From Cyanophora paradoxa (taxonomy: Eukaryota > Glaucocystophyceae > Cyanophorales > Cyanophoraceae), in the NCBI GenBank assembly GCA_004431415.1, contig QPMI01000557.1, forward strand, positions 1 through 64,000: a stretch of 64,000 bases of DNA, read 5' to 3'. Within the stretch, counting starts at the first letter, position 1. Every line of letters starts with the position of its first letter. This document shows positions 10,476-21,230 of this stretch, in pieces. The position numbers and the translations under genes were made by a program. A model generated the notes under the pieces. It made no database searches. It was given only the letters and a program-made list of their open reading frames with translations, and was not told the DNA's origin.

Positions 10476-10945
10476 TCACCCTGGTAGTGCCCTCTCAAAG
10501 GGATTTTCGAAGCCGTACAATTCTTGGTAAGTCTCGTAATCCGGGCTGTACCCCCTCACAATCTGCGGGAGCCCCATTGAAAGCCTCCGTCTATCCTCTC
10601 TCAATTCCCTGCGGAAAAGTCTACGGTCTTCTCGAGCTTCGCGTGTCACGCCAGCTGGGCGTGGTCTATGATTGTTAGGGTTGTCGTAGCCTGGTCCCAC
10701 CAGCCTCACGAAATTTTCGCGTATGGCCTCGGGAGGCTCTGGAAACGGCTCGTCGCGTGGAACTCAATCCATTCATTGAATCGACGCGGATATTGACGGA
10801 TGACTTCAAGCACGCCCTGTGTGTTGGGCTCTGGTGTTACGTCGGGGATGTCATGTCCCGTGAGGTGCCAACGCCAGAACTCGCGCAACCTCTCGAATGC
10901 CATATTCAACTCAAAGGGAAAATCGTAATAGAGATTGCCTGACAT
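10476..10945 (-). CDS. Small unknown protein of the virus-like island
   Basis: Starts at ATG 10943-10945 (MSGNLYYDFPFELNMAFERL) and, after a single-base frame change near 10710, continues FVRLVGPGYDNPNNHRPRP to the stop at 10476. About 156 residues. It is rich in aromatic and charged residues (FWRWHLTGHDIPD; RREDRR-like basic segment; YETYQELYGFENPFERALPG at the end). No transmembrane segment and no motif recognised. The heptamer array 3 lies directly upstream of the start. Confidence 0.45.
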
Positions 10946-11605
10946 TTTTCTCCCCGTCCGAAAATTTCCCCGCTTTTGGGTCCAGACTCTGATTCCAACT
11001 CTTCCCAAGTCCCAAGTCCCAAGTCCCAAGTCCCAAGTCCCAAGTCCCAAGTCCCAGGTCACATTTTTCTCCCATTTTGACTCGAGATTCTGACCAAGTC
11101 CAAATCCGGGCCCGGGATTCGAACCCTCGTTTTCGATCGATTTCACGCGTGAAAACGGCACTTTTCGGCCTTTTCCGATTTTTCCTTTCTCGCGATCGCA
11201 TTAATGTCCCCGATCTCGAAATCGCGATCGAAAAGGGTCGCGATCGGGAGAAAATCGCGATCGCCAGGGTCGTGATCGCCGCGATCGCCAGCCTCGGAGG
11301 GGGTACCCCCACAGCTGTTGCGGCGGTTATAAGAACCTCCGCAATCCAAGCGTCACTTCCGAGTCTCGAGCTCTCGGAGTTGACTTTTCGCGTTTGGCCC
11401 ATTGATGGCCCTCTTATATAATTAGCCACGGAATTAGCCCTGCGGGTTACTCTCTCATCCCTAACAGCACGGGTACAGTTAAAGCGCTGTAGGTAGGAGG
11501 TCCGGCGCGCCCGTAGCGTAGAAAGAGCATCGGAGTAGGCTCGGACGCAATGAAGCTTATTTGAGGAAACAAAAACAATTTGATGATAGGGCTGGGACTG
11601 AGCAA
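10946..11605. other. Boundary region of the virus-like island: heptamer array, AT-rich segment, no gene seen
   Basis: Holds heptamer array 3, a stretch dense in CGATCG/GCGATCGC palindromes (about 11130-11290), and a TATATAA motif near 11413-11419. Base composition rises sharply in GC after about 11600, where the first intron-bearing cellular gene ends. I place the left edge of the cellular block here. I see no clear terminal inverted repeat. Confidence 0.45.
11004..11052 (+). repeat. Heptanucleotide tandem array 3 (CCCAAGT)n
   Basis: Seven CCCAAGT units followed by CCCAGG, preceded by TCCAGACTCTGATTCCAACT. It has the same orientation and flank as array 2, 2.06 kb away. Confidence 0.9.
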
Positions 11606-12672
11606 CTATGGAGGGGAGGAAGGAGGCCAGAGAGCGCTCACGGGGGGATCGGAATCCGTGACATCTGGCGCGGCGAGGTCTGGGCTAGACAGAGACAGGG
11701 TGTAAGACGATGCCTCGTCCTCGGGAATCCACCGGCCAGGGGCCCCCGCACTGCGGCCGAAGGATGTGGAGGGGCCGAGGGGCGGCGGCTGGCCCGGGGC
11801 GGGGCAGGAGAGGCGGGCGGAGGGAGAAAGCTGGCGGAAGTTGGCCTGGCAGGGCGTTAGGGGGTGGGAGGGATGGGAGGGAGCGGGGCGGCGGGAGGAG
11901 CGGCGGGTACCTTGCGGATGGAGGGGACGCTGCGGTCTGGGGTCTGGGGCGCCGAGGAGGCCTTCGGGGAGGGCGAGCTGAGGGCGAGGGCCCCCGACGC
12001 CCGCCGTGCCTCAAGCGCCGCTTGCGCTGCCAGCGCCGCCTGGCCCCCCGGCCCCCCTCACCAGACTCAGAGAGCGAAGAGCCCGCCACAGGACGCTCAA
12101 AAAGCGCACCGCCGCGTTCGCAGCAGCTTCTAATAGCGGCCCCGCAAGGCGCAAATCAGCGCGGTCACGTGCGGCAATAGGGACGGGCTGCGGGGCACAG
12201 CGCCGCACGAACCGCTGGCGGCCCCCGCGACGCTTACTGCGGCGACGAGGCTGCGGGACATTGCCTCTTCTCGATCATCGTCGGGCACGACGACCCGCAG
12301 GGACGGGGTGCGGCCCGGCGCCGCGGTCAGCGCGGACATGGTCCGCGCCGCCAGCGACGAGGCCCGCGCGAGCTCCTCGTCCCGGTCGTCCTCCTCCTCG
12401 GGGCGCTGGTACTCGCTTGAGAGGCGCCTGACGAGCCGCAGGCTAAGTGGCGGCGACTCGGGCTCGACGGACGGCGCGTCGTCGGGCAGAGCTCGCGGCG
12501 GGCTCGACAGGACTGGGACGCCAAACGTGTCGAGCCCAGGATCGAGGAAGAGAAGGGGCGGAAGTGCCGCCGTGCGCTCGTACTGCTTCCAGGCAAGCTG
12601 ACGCCCAACAAGACTTGCGAGGCGCTCCTCTGTGCATCGCATTTTCTCGTGAAACTCCTCGGTCAGCGGCAT
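11606..12672 (-). CDS. Hypothetical protein with introns
   Basis: Starts at ATG 12670-12672 (MPLTEEFHEKMRCTEERLASL). The first exon is about 150 residues: a helical N-terminus with KQYERTAALPPLLFLDPGLD, then a disordered Glu/Asp/Arg-rich part. A 49-base intron (GTAAGCG...CCCCGCAG) near 12194-12242 removes an apparent read-through and leads to PVPIAARDRADLRLAGPLLEA. Further exons give QAALAAQAALEARRAS and probably RWIPEDEASSYTLSLSSPD, with a stop at 11606-11608. Exon order after about 12050 is uncertain. Divergent from CEP120, sharing a 273-base upstream region. No family recognised. Confidence 0.5.
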
Positions 12673-12945
12673 CGCGAAATCGAACTGCCGCCGAACGCGT
12701 ATCCTCTGCTATGGAGCTTCGACGCCGCCGGCGCCGAGTCCCGGCGGAACTCGACCTTTGGTCCTGGTCCTGCAAGGGAGTCGAACCCGGTACCCTCGCC
12801 CTCAGCGCGGGAACGCCAGCGCGTCCAGGCCTGCGAACCGCGCCCAGGCCTGAGAACCGGGCTTAGAGGCGCGGATTTAGTGAACACGCGGCCTGGCAAT
12901 ACGCCTTGCAGCGTACACGCTGCACCGCGGCCTGGCAACAGCGAA

Positions 12946-15900
12946 ATGCCCTCCGACACGCATTCCGGCGGAGGCTATGAGCTCGCCGTCCGGATCATCG
13001 ACGGCCGGAACTTTCCGCGCCTGAAGGGCTCCCGCGCGCTCCAGGTCGCGGCCAAATTCGCTGGCCAGGTCAGATCCCGCGCCGTAGGCCGTCCCATGCC
13101 CTCATGGTCCGCAGATGCGCACGACGCAGTTGCTTTACGCCGGCCAGCCGGGCGCGAACCCGTCGCACACACCTGTCTGGCGCGAGGAGCTGGTGTGGAG
13201 GATATCGGAAAGGGAGCTGCAGGCGGCGAAGGCTAACAGCGCGCACGTCAAGGTGCAGTTCTTCATCGTGGACTCGCCGGCGGGGCCGCAATCGCAACCG
13301 AAAAGCAGCGACGTGCGTGCGGGCGGATGGAACGGGGCGGGCCGGGACGGGACCGACGGGGCGTGCAGGGCCAGCGGACGGCGATCGGGTACGTGGTGCT
13401 GGACCTGCGGCAGGCGCAGTACGGGGAGGCAGAGACGCGGCCGCGCTGGTACCCGCTCCACTCCATCAACACCGCCCTGAAGCTGCCCGTCCCGCCCGAG
13501 GCGCGCATCCAGCACAAGCTCAACGCGACGCCGCACGGGCCAGGGGCGGCGCTTGAGCGCCGCGAGGCGGCTGGGGAAGTCTCGCCGGCACGGCGGCGCT
13601 CGGTGGAGTCGCTGCCGGGGACGGCCGGGGCGAGCTACGAGGGGGAGGAGGGCGGCGAGGCTGGAGGCGAGGAGGAGAACTTCTGCCAGATTGGAGAGGG
13701 CGGGGCGCTCTTCACGCTGACGGTGGCGGTGGCGGCGGCGGAGAACCTCGCCTTCCTCGCCGCGCCGGGCGCCCCGCCCCGCCCGCACGCCCTCGCCGCC
13801 TCCTTCCACGGCGTCGAGGCGCGGCCTCCCGCCCCGCCGGCCCCGCGCGACGTCGCCGGGGCTGAGGAGCGCAGGTCTACCGCTCGGCGGCCTTCGAGGA
13901 GCTGGAGCGGCCGCCGGACTTGACGCGGGAGCCCGGGGGCGCCGCCTGCCGCGTCACTCTCCGCAGCTCGCCCCGCGAGCTCCGCCACTTCTTCCTCGCC
14001 AACCCCGCCCCGCTCCGCTTCTCCCTCCTCCGCCTCCCCCGCCCCGCCGCCCCCGCCGCCGACAGCCCCGGCAAGCCCGGCTCCGGCGGCGACGAGGGCG
14101 AGGAGGAGGTGCGCGGGGCAGACGGGGCGGGCGGGGCGGGCGGGGCGGGGCTGAGGGGCGGGCAGTGCGTGGGGACGGCGGCGGTGGCCCTCGGGGAGGT
14201 GGTGGGCGAGGACCTCGAGCTGCGCGCCTTCCGCGACGTCTTCCTCCTCCGCCCCCCGGCGAGGCGCGCGCAGCCCCCGCCCCGCCCCGCCCCGCCCCGC
14301 GCGATGCGGCGCGCAGGCGGGCGGGGCCGGGCGCTCGGCCCTGGTCCCCTTTGTCGACGCCTTCGTCGCCCTCTCCGCCGGGCCGCCCTCCGCCGCCCCG
14401 GCCCCGCGCCTGCCTCGCCCGGCGGCGGGGCCGCGCGGGGCGCCGGGGCCCTCGTCGGGCCCCGCCGACCGTGAGGCCGAGGAGGGCCTCGCGCAGGCGC
14501 AGGCGGCCGCCTCGCACCGCCGCTCCCCGCCGGCCCCGCCTCCGCCCGCCCCCGCCCCTTCCCTCCCTCTCCCCGCGCGTCTCGACGGCGCGGAGCGCGG
14601 CATCGGGCGGTGCGGGGCGCGGGGCGTGGGCGGCGGGGGAGGAGGCGGAGGAGGCGCGCCACTACCGCTTCGGGGTGGAGCTGCGCGCCCTCGGCGACCT
14701 CCGCCCGCTGCGCACCGAGCGCTCGCCGCCCCTCCTGCGCCTCGCCTGCCGCTACTCCTACCCGGCCCTCGGCGCCCCGGGGCCCGTCTCGACGCCGCCG
14801 GTGGAGCTGCGGGTGGGGCTGGCGGGGGAGGAGGCGGTGCGGGGCGGGTACGCGGCGTTCGAGGTGGCGATGGAGCGGTCGGCGCTGTACGCGACGCTCG
14901 CGGGGAGCCCGCTGCTCGTGGAGGTGGTGCAGGTCGACGGCAGCGCCCGCGACGCCCTCCTCGGGGTCGCCACGCTGCGCCCCAGCGAGCTCCTCAAGGC
15001 CGCCCCCGCCCGCGCCGGCCCCGCCGTCGTCCGCGCCCTCGAGCTCGCCGCCCCCGTCGTTGCCTTCGAGGCCCGCCCCGCCCGCCCCGCCCTGCAGCCG
15101 CCCCCGCCCCGCGGCCGCCCTTGACGGGCGCGCAGGACGAGAGCGTCTGCCGGCGGGTCGCCACCCTGCGGTGCGCCGGCCCCAGCGTGGGTAGCGCGAG
15201 GTCCGACCCCCCCGCAGAGCGGCTCTCACCCTCGAGGACCTCGGGCCCGTGCCCCCCACCGGTCTCCCCGCCGCCCCGCCCGCCCCGCAGCCCATCGCCG
15301 CCCCTCCCGCGCACCCCTCGACGTCCACTGCCCGTGCGTGCGGCGCTCCCGTGCCTGCGGGGGGCGCTGAGGGCGCGCAGCGTCGGGGGCGGGGGCGGGG
15401 CCGGTGGCGGGGACGCCCGGGACGGCGGAGTACCAGGCTGCGTGGGAGCTGGAGATGTGGAAGGTGGGCGTGGCGGGGTGGGGCGGGGCCGGCGGGGCGT
15501 GACGGCGGGCAGGCGGGCGAGGAGGCGAAGTTCCGGGCGGCGCTGAAGGAGCGGGAGGTGGAGCGGATGCGGGCGCTCGAGGAGGAGTGGCGGCGCCGGG
15601 AGCGCGAGCGCGAGGCCGGGGCGCAGCGCCGGGAGAAGGAGCTAGCGGCGCTGGAGGCGCGGCTGAAGCAGGCGGCGTTCGAGCTGGAGAAGCGGGAGCA
15701 GCGGCTCGTGCTCGCCGAGGAGGCCTCCTCCCTCACCCGCGACGCCGCCGTCCGCGAGGCCAACCGCAAGGCGCCCCCGCCCCGCCCGCCCCGCCCCCGC
15801 CCCGCCCACCGCCGAGGCCGGCGCAGGTGCAGGAGGCGCAGGACGGGGCGCGGCGGGTGAAGGAGGAGTTCGCGCACCAGCTGGGCCTCGAGCGCAAGAA

Positions 15901-16597
15901 GCTCGCCGACTTGGACGGGCACTGCCTCGCCCTCCAGCAGCGCCTCAAGGGCGCCGAGGAGCAGGCCCGGCGCGGCGAGGAGGAGCTGGCCGCCGCGCGC
16001 GCCGCCGCCCGCCAGAGCCCCGAGGTGGCGCTGCAGGCGGAGCTCGCCCGCGTGCAGGCCGAGCGCGCCGAGCTCGCGCGCCGCGCCGAGGCGGCGGAGC
16101 GGGCGAAGAAGCACTACAAGGAGCAGCTGGCGCGGTGCCTGCGGGAGCTGGGGCGGATGCGGCGGGCGCTGCAGGCGGAGGCGGCGGGGCGCATGGGGCG
16201 GGAGCGGAGCGAGCTGGAGGCCCTCAAGCTCCAGTACCTCGCCAAGGAGGAGGCGCGCCCGCCCCCGCCCCCGCCCCCGCCCCACGCCGCCTGACGCCGC
16301 GCAGGGCGCCGCCCTGCAGGCCGACCACGCCGCCCTCCGCGAGCTCCGCCGCGAGCTCGCCGTCCGCCCCGCCCGCCCCGCGCCCCCGCCGCCCCTCACA
16401 CCCCACCCCAGGCCCTCCGCGCCGCCCCCGGCCCCGCCCCGGGGCCCGCCCCGCCCCGGCTGACCCCCTGTGCGCCGCCCTGCCTGCGCGCACCGGGGGC
16501 CGGCTGACGCTGCGGCAGGAGCTCTCCGGGGGGCCCGTGGGCGTCCCCGAGCATGCAGAGCCCGCCTCTGCCGCAGAGGCGCGCCGCCCCGCGCCCG

Positions 16598-16628
<31 letters not shown>

Positions 16629-17187
16629 TGACCGGGCGGCAGGGCGCGGGAGGGCGAGATCGCCGACGGGACTCCCCCGCGGGCGGCAAGCGCCGCGCCC
16701 GGGGGCACCAGCTTCGTGCTGACACCGCTCTCGGGAGGGGGATCGCCCCCGGGGCGGCGGCGGCGGCGTGGGCGGGGCGGCCGGCGCTGCGCGACCCGCT
16801 CTTCGCGGACGCCGGCCTGAGCCCGCCGGGCGCGGCCGCCCCGCCGGGGCCGCCCTGCACGGGAGCCCCGGGCAGGAGTCGGCCGGGTGGGCGGCGAGCG
16901 GGGCCGGGGGCGAGGCGGGGCGGCTTGCCGGGGAGCGGGCGGCGCTGCTGGCGACGGGGGCGTACCGGGAGGAGGACGCCGTCATCCAGCGCATCGACCA
17001 GCAGCTCCGCACCGCCCTCGCCGCCCCCACCGCCACCCCGCCCCACCTCCACGCCCCGCCCCGCCCCGCCACCCTCCCCTCCCCGCCCGTCTGCAGCGCT
17101 CCGCAGGGGCCCCCCTCTGCTGCCTCCTCCCCGTCTTCCGTCGCTGCAGGGGTCGGCGTCGCATCGATATCCCCTCCCCGCTCGTAG
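12946..17187 (+). CDS. CEP120: CEP120-like centriole elongation protein
   Basis: CEP120 acts at the growing centriole and basal body, partnering microtubule-associated proteins to elongate the cylinder. The gene begins at ATG 12946 and is read through about ten introns. Order seen: an N-terminal C2 domain (ELAVRIIDGRNFPR; VWREELVWRI; IGYVVLDLRQAQ; RWYPLHS); the central C2-like region (HYRFGVELRALGDL; CRYSYPALG; PPVELRVGL; SPLLVEVVQVDG; LLGVATLRPSELL); then the long C-terminal coiled coil (EYQAAWELEMWK-like start, RMRALEEEWRRRERERE, LEKREQRLVLAEE, KKHYKEQLARCLREL, LKLQYLAKEE). It closes with LLATGAYREEDAVIQRIDQQL, matching the vertebrate C-terminus. Introns at 13819-13874, 15071-15135, 15771-15826 and 16253-16304 are GC-AG. 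Its presence implies a flagellated stage. Confidence 0.88.
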
Positions 17188-17435
17188 CGTTGGGCATCCG
17201 AAGCTCTGGCTTTAATTTTACTTTGAACGTGGCAATCCTGACAGATACAGTGCAGATCTAGTGATGCAGCAGCAGTACTGTAGTTGCTGTTCGACGGTGT
17301 TCGTTCGAGGGGGGTAGAGGTTTCGTTCGCTAGCGGGTAGAGAGTTTTGTGAGCTTGTGGTAGAGGGTTTTGCAATTGCAATTGTGAGCTCGGGGGTGTG
17401 GGCAGCCGCAGCTGCAGACAGCTGTGCTAGTTTCA

Positions 17436-18812
17436 ATGGCGGACGTGGATCGCGCCGCCCTGGCGCAGGTGCTCGCGTCCCGGATGCGTACGTTGCGCCC
17501 CGATTTCTTGCTCCTCGATCGACGGCACGCCCCGCGGAGCTGAAGTGAGCTATACGCACACGCGCAGGCGACCTGGAGGAAGCTGAGGAGCGCCTCCGTG
17601 TGTGCGAGGCGCGCCGCTCACGGCTGGCGACAGAGCTAGAGATGCAGCGCGGCGCCTCATCCAGCTCGGGCTCAGGCGGTGGGCTGGCGTACGCGTGGGG
17701 CGGGTGGTCGGTGATCGGGGGTCGAGACTCGATGGAGGACACGTGGGTGGCCCGAGAGCTGCCGCTGCGGTGCGGCGGCGCGGCGCTCCTGCTTGCGGTC
17801 TTCGACGGCCACGGCGGGGCGGAGGCGGCCGAGCTGTGCGCCGAGCGCCTGCCCGAGCTCCTCGGCGCTGACGGGGACGCCCTCTCCGACCGGCCCGCCG
17901 CCGCCCTCTCCCAGGTCCGCACCCCGGCGCCTCGGCCTCGGCCCACAGCTCCCGCTGCAGCCGGCGCCGGCCCCCGCCGCCTCCGCCTTAAGCTTCGCCG
18001 CGGGCGCGGAAGGGGCGGAGGCGACGGGAGCGCAGGCGCTGGAGGCGCTGCACGAGGAGTTTGTCGCGCGCTTCCCGGAGCGGCCCTCGACGGGCACGAC
18101 CGCGGCCGCGGCGCTTCTGGTGCGGGCGGCGGCCGCGCCACCCCGCCTCGTCGTCGCCAACCTCGGGGTGCCGGCCCCGCCGCCCCCGCCGCCCGCCCCG
18201 CCCCCGCTCAAGCGAGGCAGGACTGCGAGGCGGTCCTCGGGGCGGACGGCGGCGCCACGCCCGTCCTCCTTACGCAGGCCCGCCCCTACGCTGCTGCTAT
18301 GCCCCGCGCCGCCGGGCCGGGTCGAGCGGGGCGCAGGTGCACCGGGGGTCGTCGGAGGGGGAGGCGGCGGGGGTGCGGGGGCGGGGCGGGCGAATCGACG
18401 AATTCGGCTACGTGCGCCTCGGGGAGGGGGACGAGGGGCCCTGCCTCGCCGTCACCCGCGCCATCGGCGACGCCGACTTCGCCCCGGTCCTCTCCCGCGC
18501 CCCGCACCTCGCCGAGCGCGTCCTGGCGCCCGGCGACGCCCTCCTTCTCCTCGCCTCCGACGGCCTCTTCGACGCGCTGCCTCCGCCCCACGCCCTCGCC
18601 GCCGCACGCCTCCTCCTGCAGCCCGGTGCCCGCCCCTCGCCACCGCCCCCGCCTCTCCAGCTCACGCCGCCGCAGCCGGCCAGCCGTGCGGGGGCGCCTC
18701 GAGGGCGGTGGCGGTGGCGTGCGGGGCGCTGTGCCGCGAGGCGGTGGTGCACCGGCTGGCGGACGACAATGTCACCGTCGTCATTCTGGCGCTAGCAGCA
18801 GCTGCGCCCTGA
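17436..18812 (+). CDS. PP2C-family Ser/Thr protein phosphatase
   Basis: A metal-dependent phosphatase that removes phosphate from serine/threonine. Start MADVDRAALAQVL at 17436; after a short intron the second exon gives a helical lead, then the catalytic domain. Motifs: GGRDSMEDTW, AVFDGHGGAE, a GD-x-x-AVL equivalent (GDCEAVLGADGG, split by an intron), CLAVTRAIGDADF, LASDGLFDAL and LADDNVTVVIL. The metal-binding aspartates in ED, DGHGG, SDG and DDN are all present, so it should be active. About 330 residues after splicing, normal for a minimal PP2C. One intron (CAG then GCCCGCC, near 18278-18340) is GC-AG. It follows CEP120 by 250 bases on the same strand and converges on ORC2. Confidence 0.85.
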
Positions 18813-19631
18813 CGATTGATCCACCTCATAGCTCAACTTAAACAGTGAACGATACGTATACAGCTGGCCAGCTGGCGATACAGGTCACTCCGGTTAGTCG
18901 ATACAGGCGATACAGGTTACCTTAACTTTCTAGGTTAGCTATAGCTATATATATAGCTATAGCTACAGCTAGCGATTGCGAGCTTGAGGTTCAACTTCAA
19001 GTGACTCAGTGACTTGCGATTGCAATTGGCAATACAATCCGATGATCATGTAGTCCGACGGTCTCATGAAGTTCATGCCATGCCATGATGATCGGATGAA
19101 TCGGTGAATTCGAAGTTTCACGGGTCCGACGGTCCGAGTTTTGCGAGGGCCCGGGGCCGCCTCATGATCATTGTCTGAGTCCGACGCCGTGACGGTCCGC
19201 GGTCAGGGCCTACCAAGAATTTTCTTTGCAATTGCCACATCATGGCATTCTTCAAGTTCTAGATCTTCGCCGCCCTGCCGCCGCTCTGAACTTCGGAACG
19301 CGTTGCAGTTGCTGTTGCCAAGTCGCTCGCTGCATCTCAATGCCTTGACTCAGTGATGTCTTCTAATTCCGAAGTTCTAGATCTAGATCTTCTTTCTCCG
19401 TTTCGCCCCGAGAGGGACAGGCCTCGCCGAGGGCTGCCAGGCTGCCATGTACCCCGGCCCAGAGAGGGAATGTACCCCGGCCCCCCCCCCCCTCCGCCCC
19501 CCCCCTCCGCCCCCCCCTCCGCCCCCCCCCCCCTCCGCCGCCCCCCCCCCATCCCCGCCCCCCCCCCCCCCCCCTCCCCTCCCCAAATTGCTGCGCGCTC
19601 GAACTTGAACCCCGCTCATCCGACGGGCGCG
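18813..19631. other. Convergent intergenic region, AT-richer, with a perfect palindrome
   Basis: About 820 bases between the 3' ends of PP2C and ORC2. It contains a 30-base perfect palindrome of TAGCTA/TATA units near 18937-18966, short repeats of GATACAGG, several GATCAT/ATGATC motifs (19030-19180), and a poly-C stretch broken by CT (19480-19575) that may already be the ORC2 3' untranslated region. No gene seen. Confidence 0.6.
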
Positions 19632-21230
19632 CTACGAGCTCGAGGCGGGGAACGGGGCGGAGGGGATGGCGGGGGGCGGGCCGGGCCCGGGGGCCCCCTC
19701 CATGTCGGCGAGGAGGCGGCGGAGGGCGTCGGGGGGCAGCGCGATGTACATCCGCTCCCGGCCCCCGGCGCCCCCCGAGCGGGTGCGGATCTGGCGGGGG
19801 GCGGGAGTGAGGGGGGGGCCGGGGGCGGGGGCGGGGGGCCGGGGGCGGGCGGACGAGGTCGTGGTCGCGGAGCTGGGCGAGGTGCGCCTTGAGGGCGAGC
19901 TCCGAGGAGAGGACCATCTGCCCCCGGCACGCCTCCAGCAGCTCGTGCAGCGTCATGCCCCCGCCCTCCCCCCGCTCCAGGCCCTCCTCCCCCAGCAGCT
20001 GCCCCCGCCCCGTCGGCCCCCGCCCCGCCCGCTCCCGCCCGCCCCGCGCACCCGGTACACGCTCCGCGCCACCGGCGTGAGGCTCATCAGCACGACCAGC
20101 GCCGCCCGAAGCTGCGGCGCGCCGTGAGGCGCGGCGGGGCCCAAAGAGGGGCGGGGCGGACGCGGGACTCGGTGCCGCCCTCGCCGGCGGCGCAGATCGC
20201 CCGCGCGAACTCCGTCTCCCGAGTGTACCCCTCCAGTGTGCTCGCCTCTGCGCCGCGTCGGCCCCAGTGGGGCGGGGCGGGGCGGGGCGGGGCGGGGCGG
20301 GGGGGCGCGCCGTGCCAGAGGAAGTTCAGACGGCGCGCCCGCTCGCGGTCCCACACTGCAGCGGGGTCGACAGGGGCGGGGGGCGGGGGGCGCGGCGGGT
20401 CGGACGGAGAGGGGCGGTGACGTGGTCGACGGAGGCGATGAGGTGGGCCCGCGGCAGCGCCGCCAGCGCCGCCAGCGCCTCCTGCGCCTCCGCGCCGCGC
20501 AGCCCCGGCCCGTCGATGTTGTGCACCACTGGGGCCGCGCGTGAGCGGGACGGGGCGCGGGGCGGGGGCGGGAGCACCGAGGTAGAGGGGCGGGGCGGCG
20601 GGGGCGGCGAGGGCGGCGCGGATGGCGGCGAGGTGGGGGGCGGGGCCGCGCCAGGGGAGCTGCAGGCCGAGGGCCTCCTCCGCGAGGGCGGCGAGGGCCT
20701 GGCGCAGGGAGCACGCCGGGGAGTAGCCGAGCAGGACCGCCACCGGGCCGTCGACGCACCGCTGCCCCCGCCTCGCTCGCGCCGCGGCTCCCGGGGGCGG
20801 CGCGGGGGCGGCGCGGGGCGGGGCGCGCCTGCTGGGCGAAGGCGGTGAGGAGGGAGGCCTTGGAGCCGAGGCCGTAGAGGGCGACGCTGAAGCCGCACTT
20901 GAGCTCGAAGAGCCAGCGGTTGAACTGCTGCTCGAGCGCCCCCCGCAGCCGCCCGCGCTCCGCCTCGTGCCCCGCCCCAGCGCCCCCGCCAGCCCCGCCA
21001 GCTCCTGCGCCAGCGTCGGCGGCGCGGCGCGGGGCGGGGCGGGGCGGGGCGGAGCGGGGCGCGCCCGCTCGGGGCCCAGTCGAGGTCGGCGAGGGTGCGC
21101 TCCGAGGTGCGCGGCGGCGGCCCCGCGTTCGCCTCGAAGTAGTCGTCCCCGCCGGGCCCGCCGGCCCCGCCCCACGCCCCGTCTCCCTCCTCCCCGGCCG
21201 TCACGCCCCGCCGCCGGCCGGCGCGCGCCC
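19632..21230 (-). CDS. ORC2: Origin recognition complex subunit 2 (core and C-terminal winged helix)
   Basis: ORC2 is part of the six-subunit complex that marks replication origins and loads the MCM helicase. Exons on the minus strand give the family's landmarks in order: DDYFEANAG and TSERTLADLDW at the start of the core; FNRWLFELKCGFSVALYGLGSK; VDGPVAVLLGYSP; VVHNIDGPGLRG; AHLIASVDHVTAPL; RLNFLWHGA; VLMSLTPVARSVYRV; then the winged helix MTLHELLEACRGQMVLSSEL, AHLAQLRDHDLV and ERMYIALPPDALRRLLADME. The stop is at 19632-19634. The core lacks an N-terminus of its own: the upstream open frame runs without room for a promoter into the zinc-finger region, so the two are probably one gene. Confidence 0.88.

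Noticed and set aside
11105-11130. B-box-like GGTTCGAATCCC on the minus strand near the third heptamer array
   Set aside because: No cloverleaf can be folded around it; the adjoining bases are AT-rich or palindromic CGATCG words.
1-11430. Major capsid protein, packaging ATPase or integrase in the left island
   Set aside because: I looked for GKS/T Walker motifs, DDE or tyrosine-recombinase motifs and a double jelly-roll-like large protein in all frames and found none that hold up; they may lie outside the window.
12775-12850. tRNA-like sequence on the minus strand (GGTTCGACTCC with a possible 3' A-CCA)
   Set aside because: The T-arm has only three good pairs and no sequence 65-75 bases upstream can pair with the proposed acceptor strand; no D-arm is evident.
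13877-16708. A 943-residue open frame antisense to CEP120
   Set aside because: Low-complexity Arg/Ala/Gly/Pro composition produced by the high GC of the CEP120 exons on the other strand, which show clear homology.
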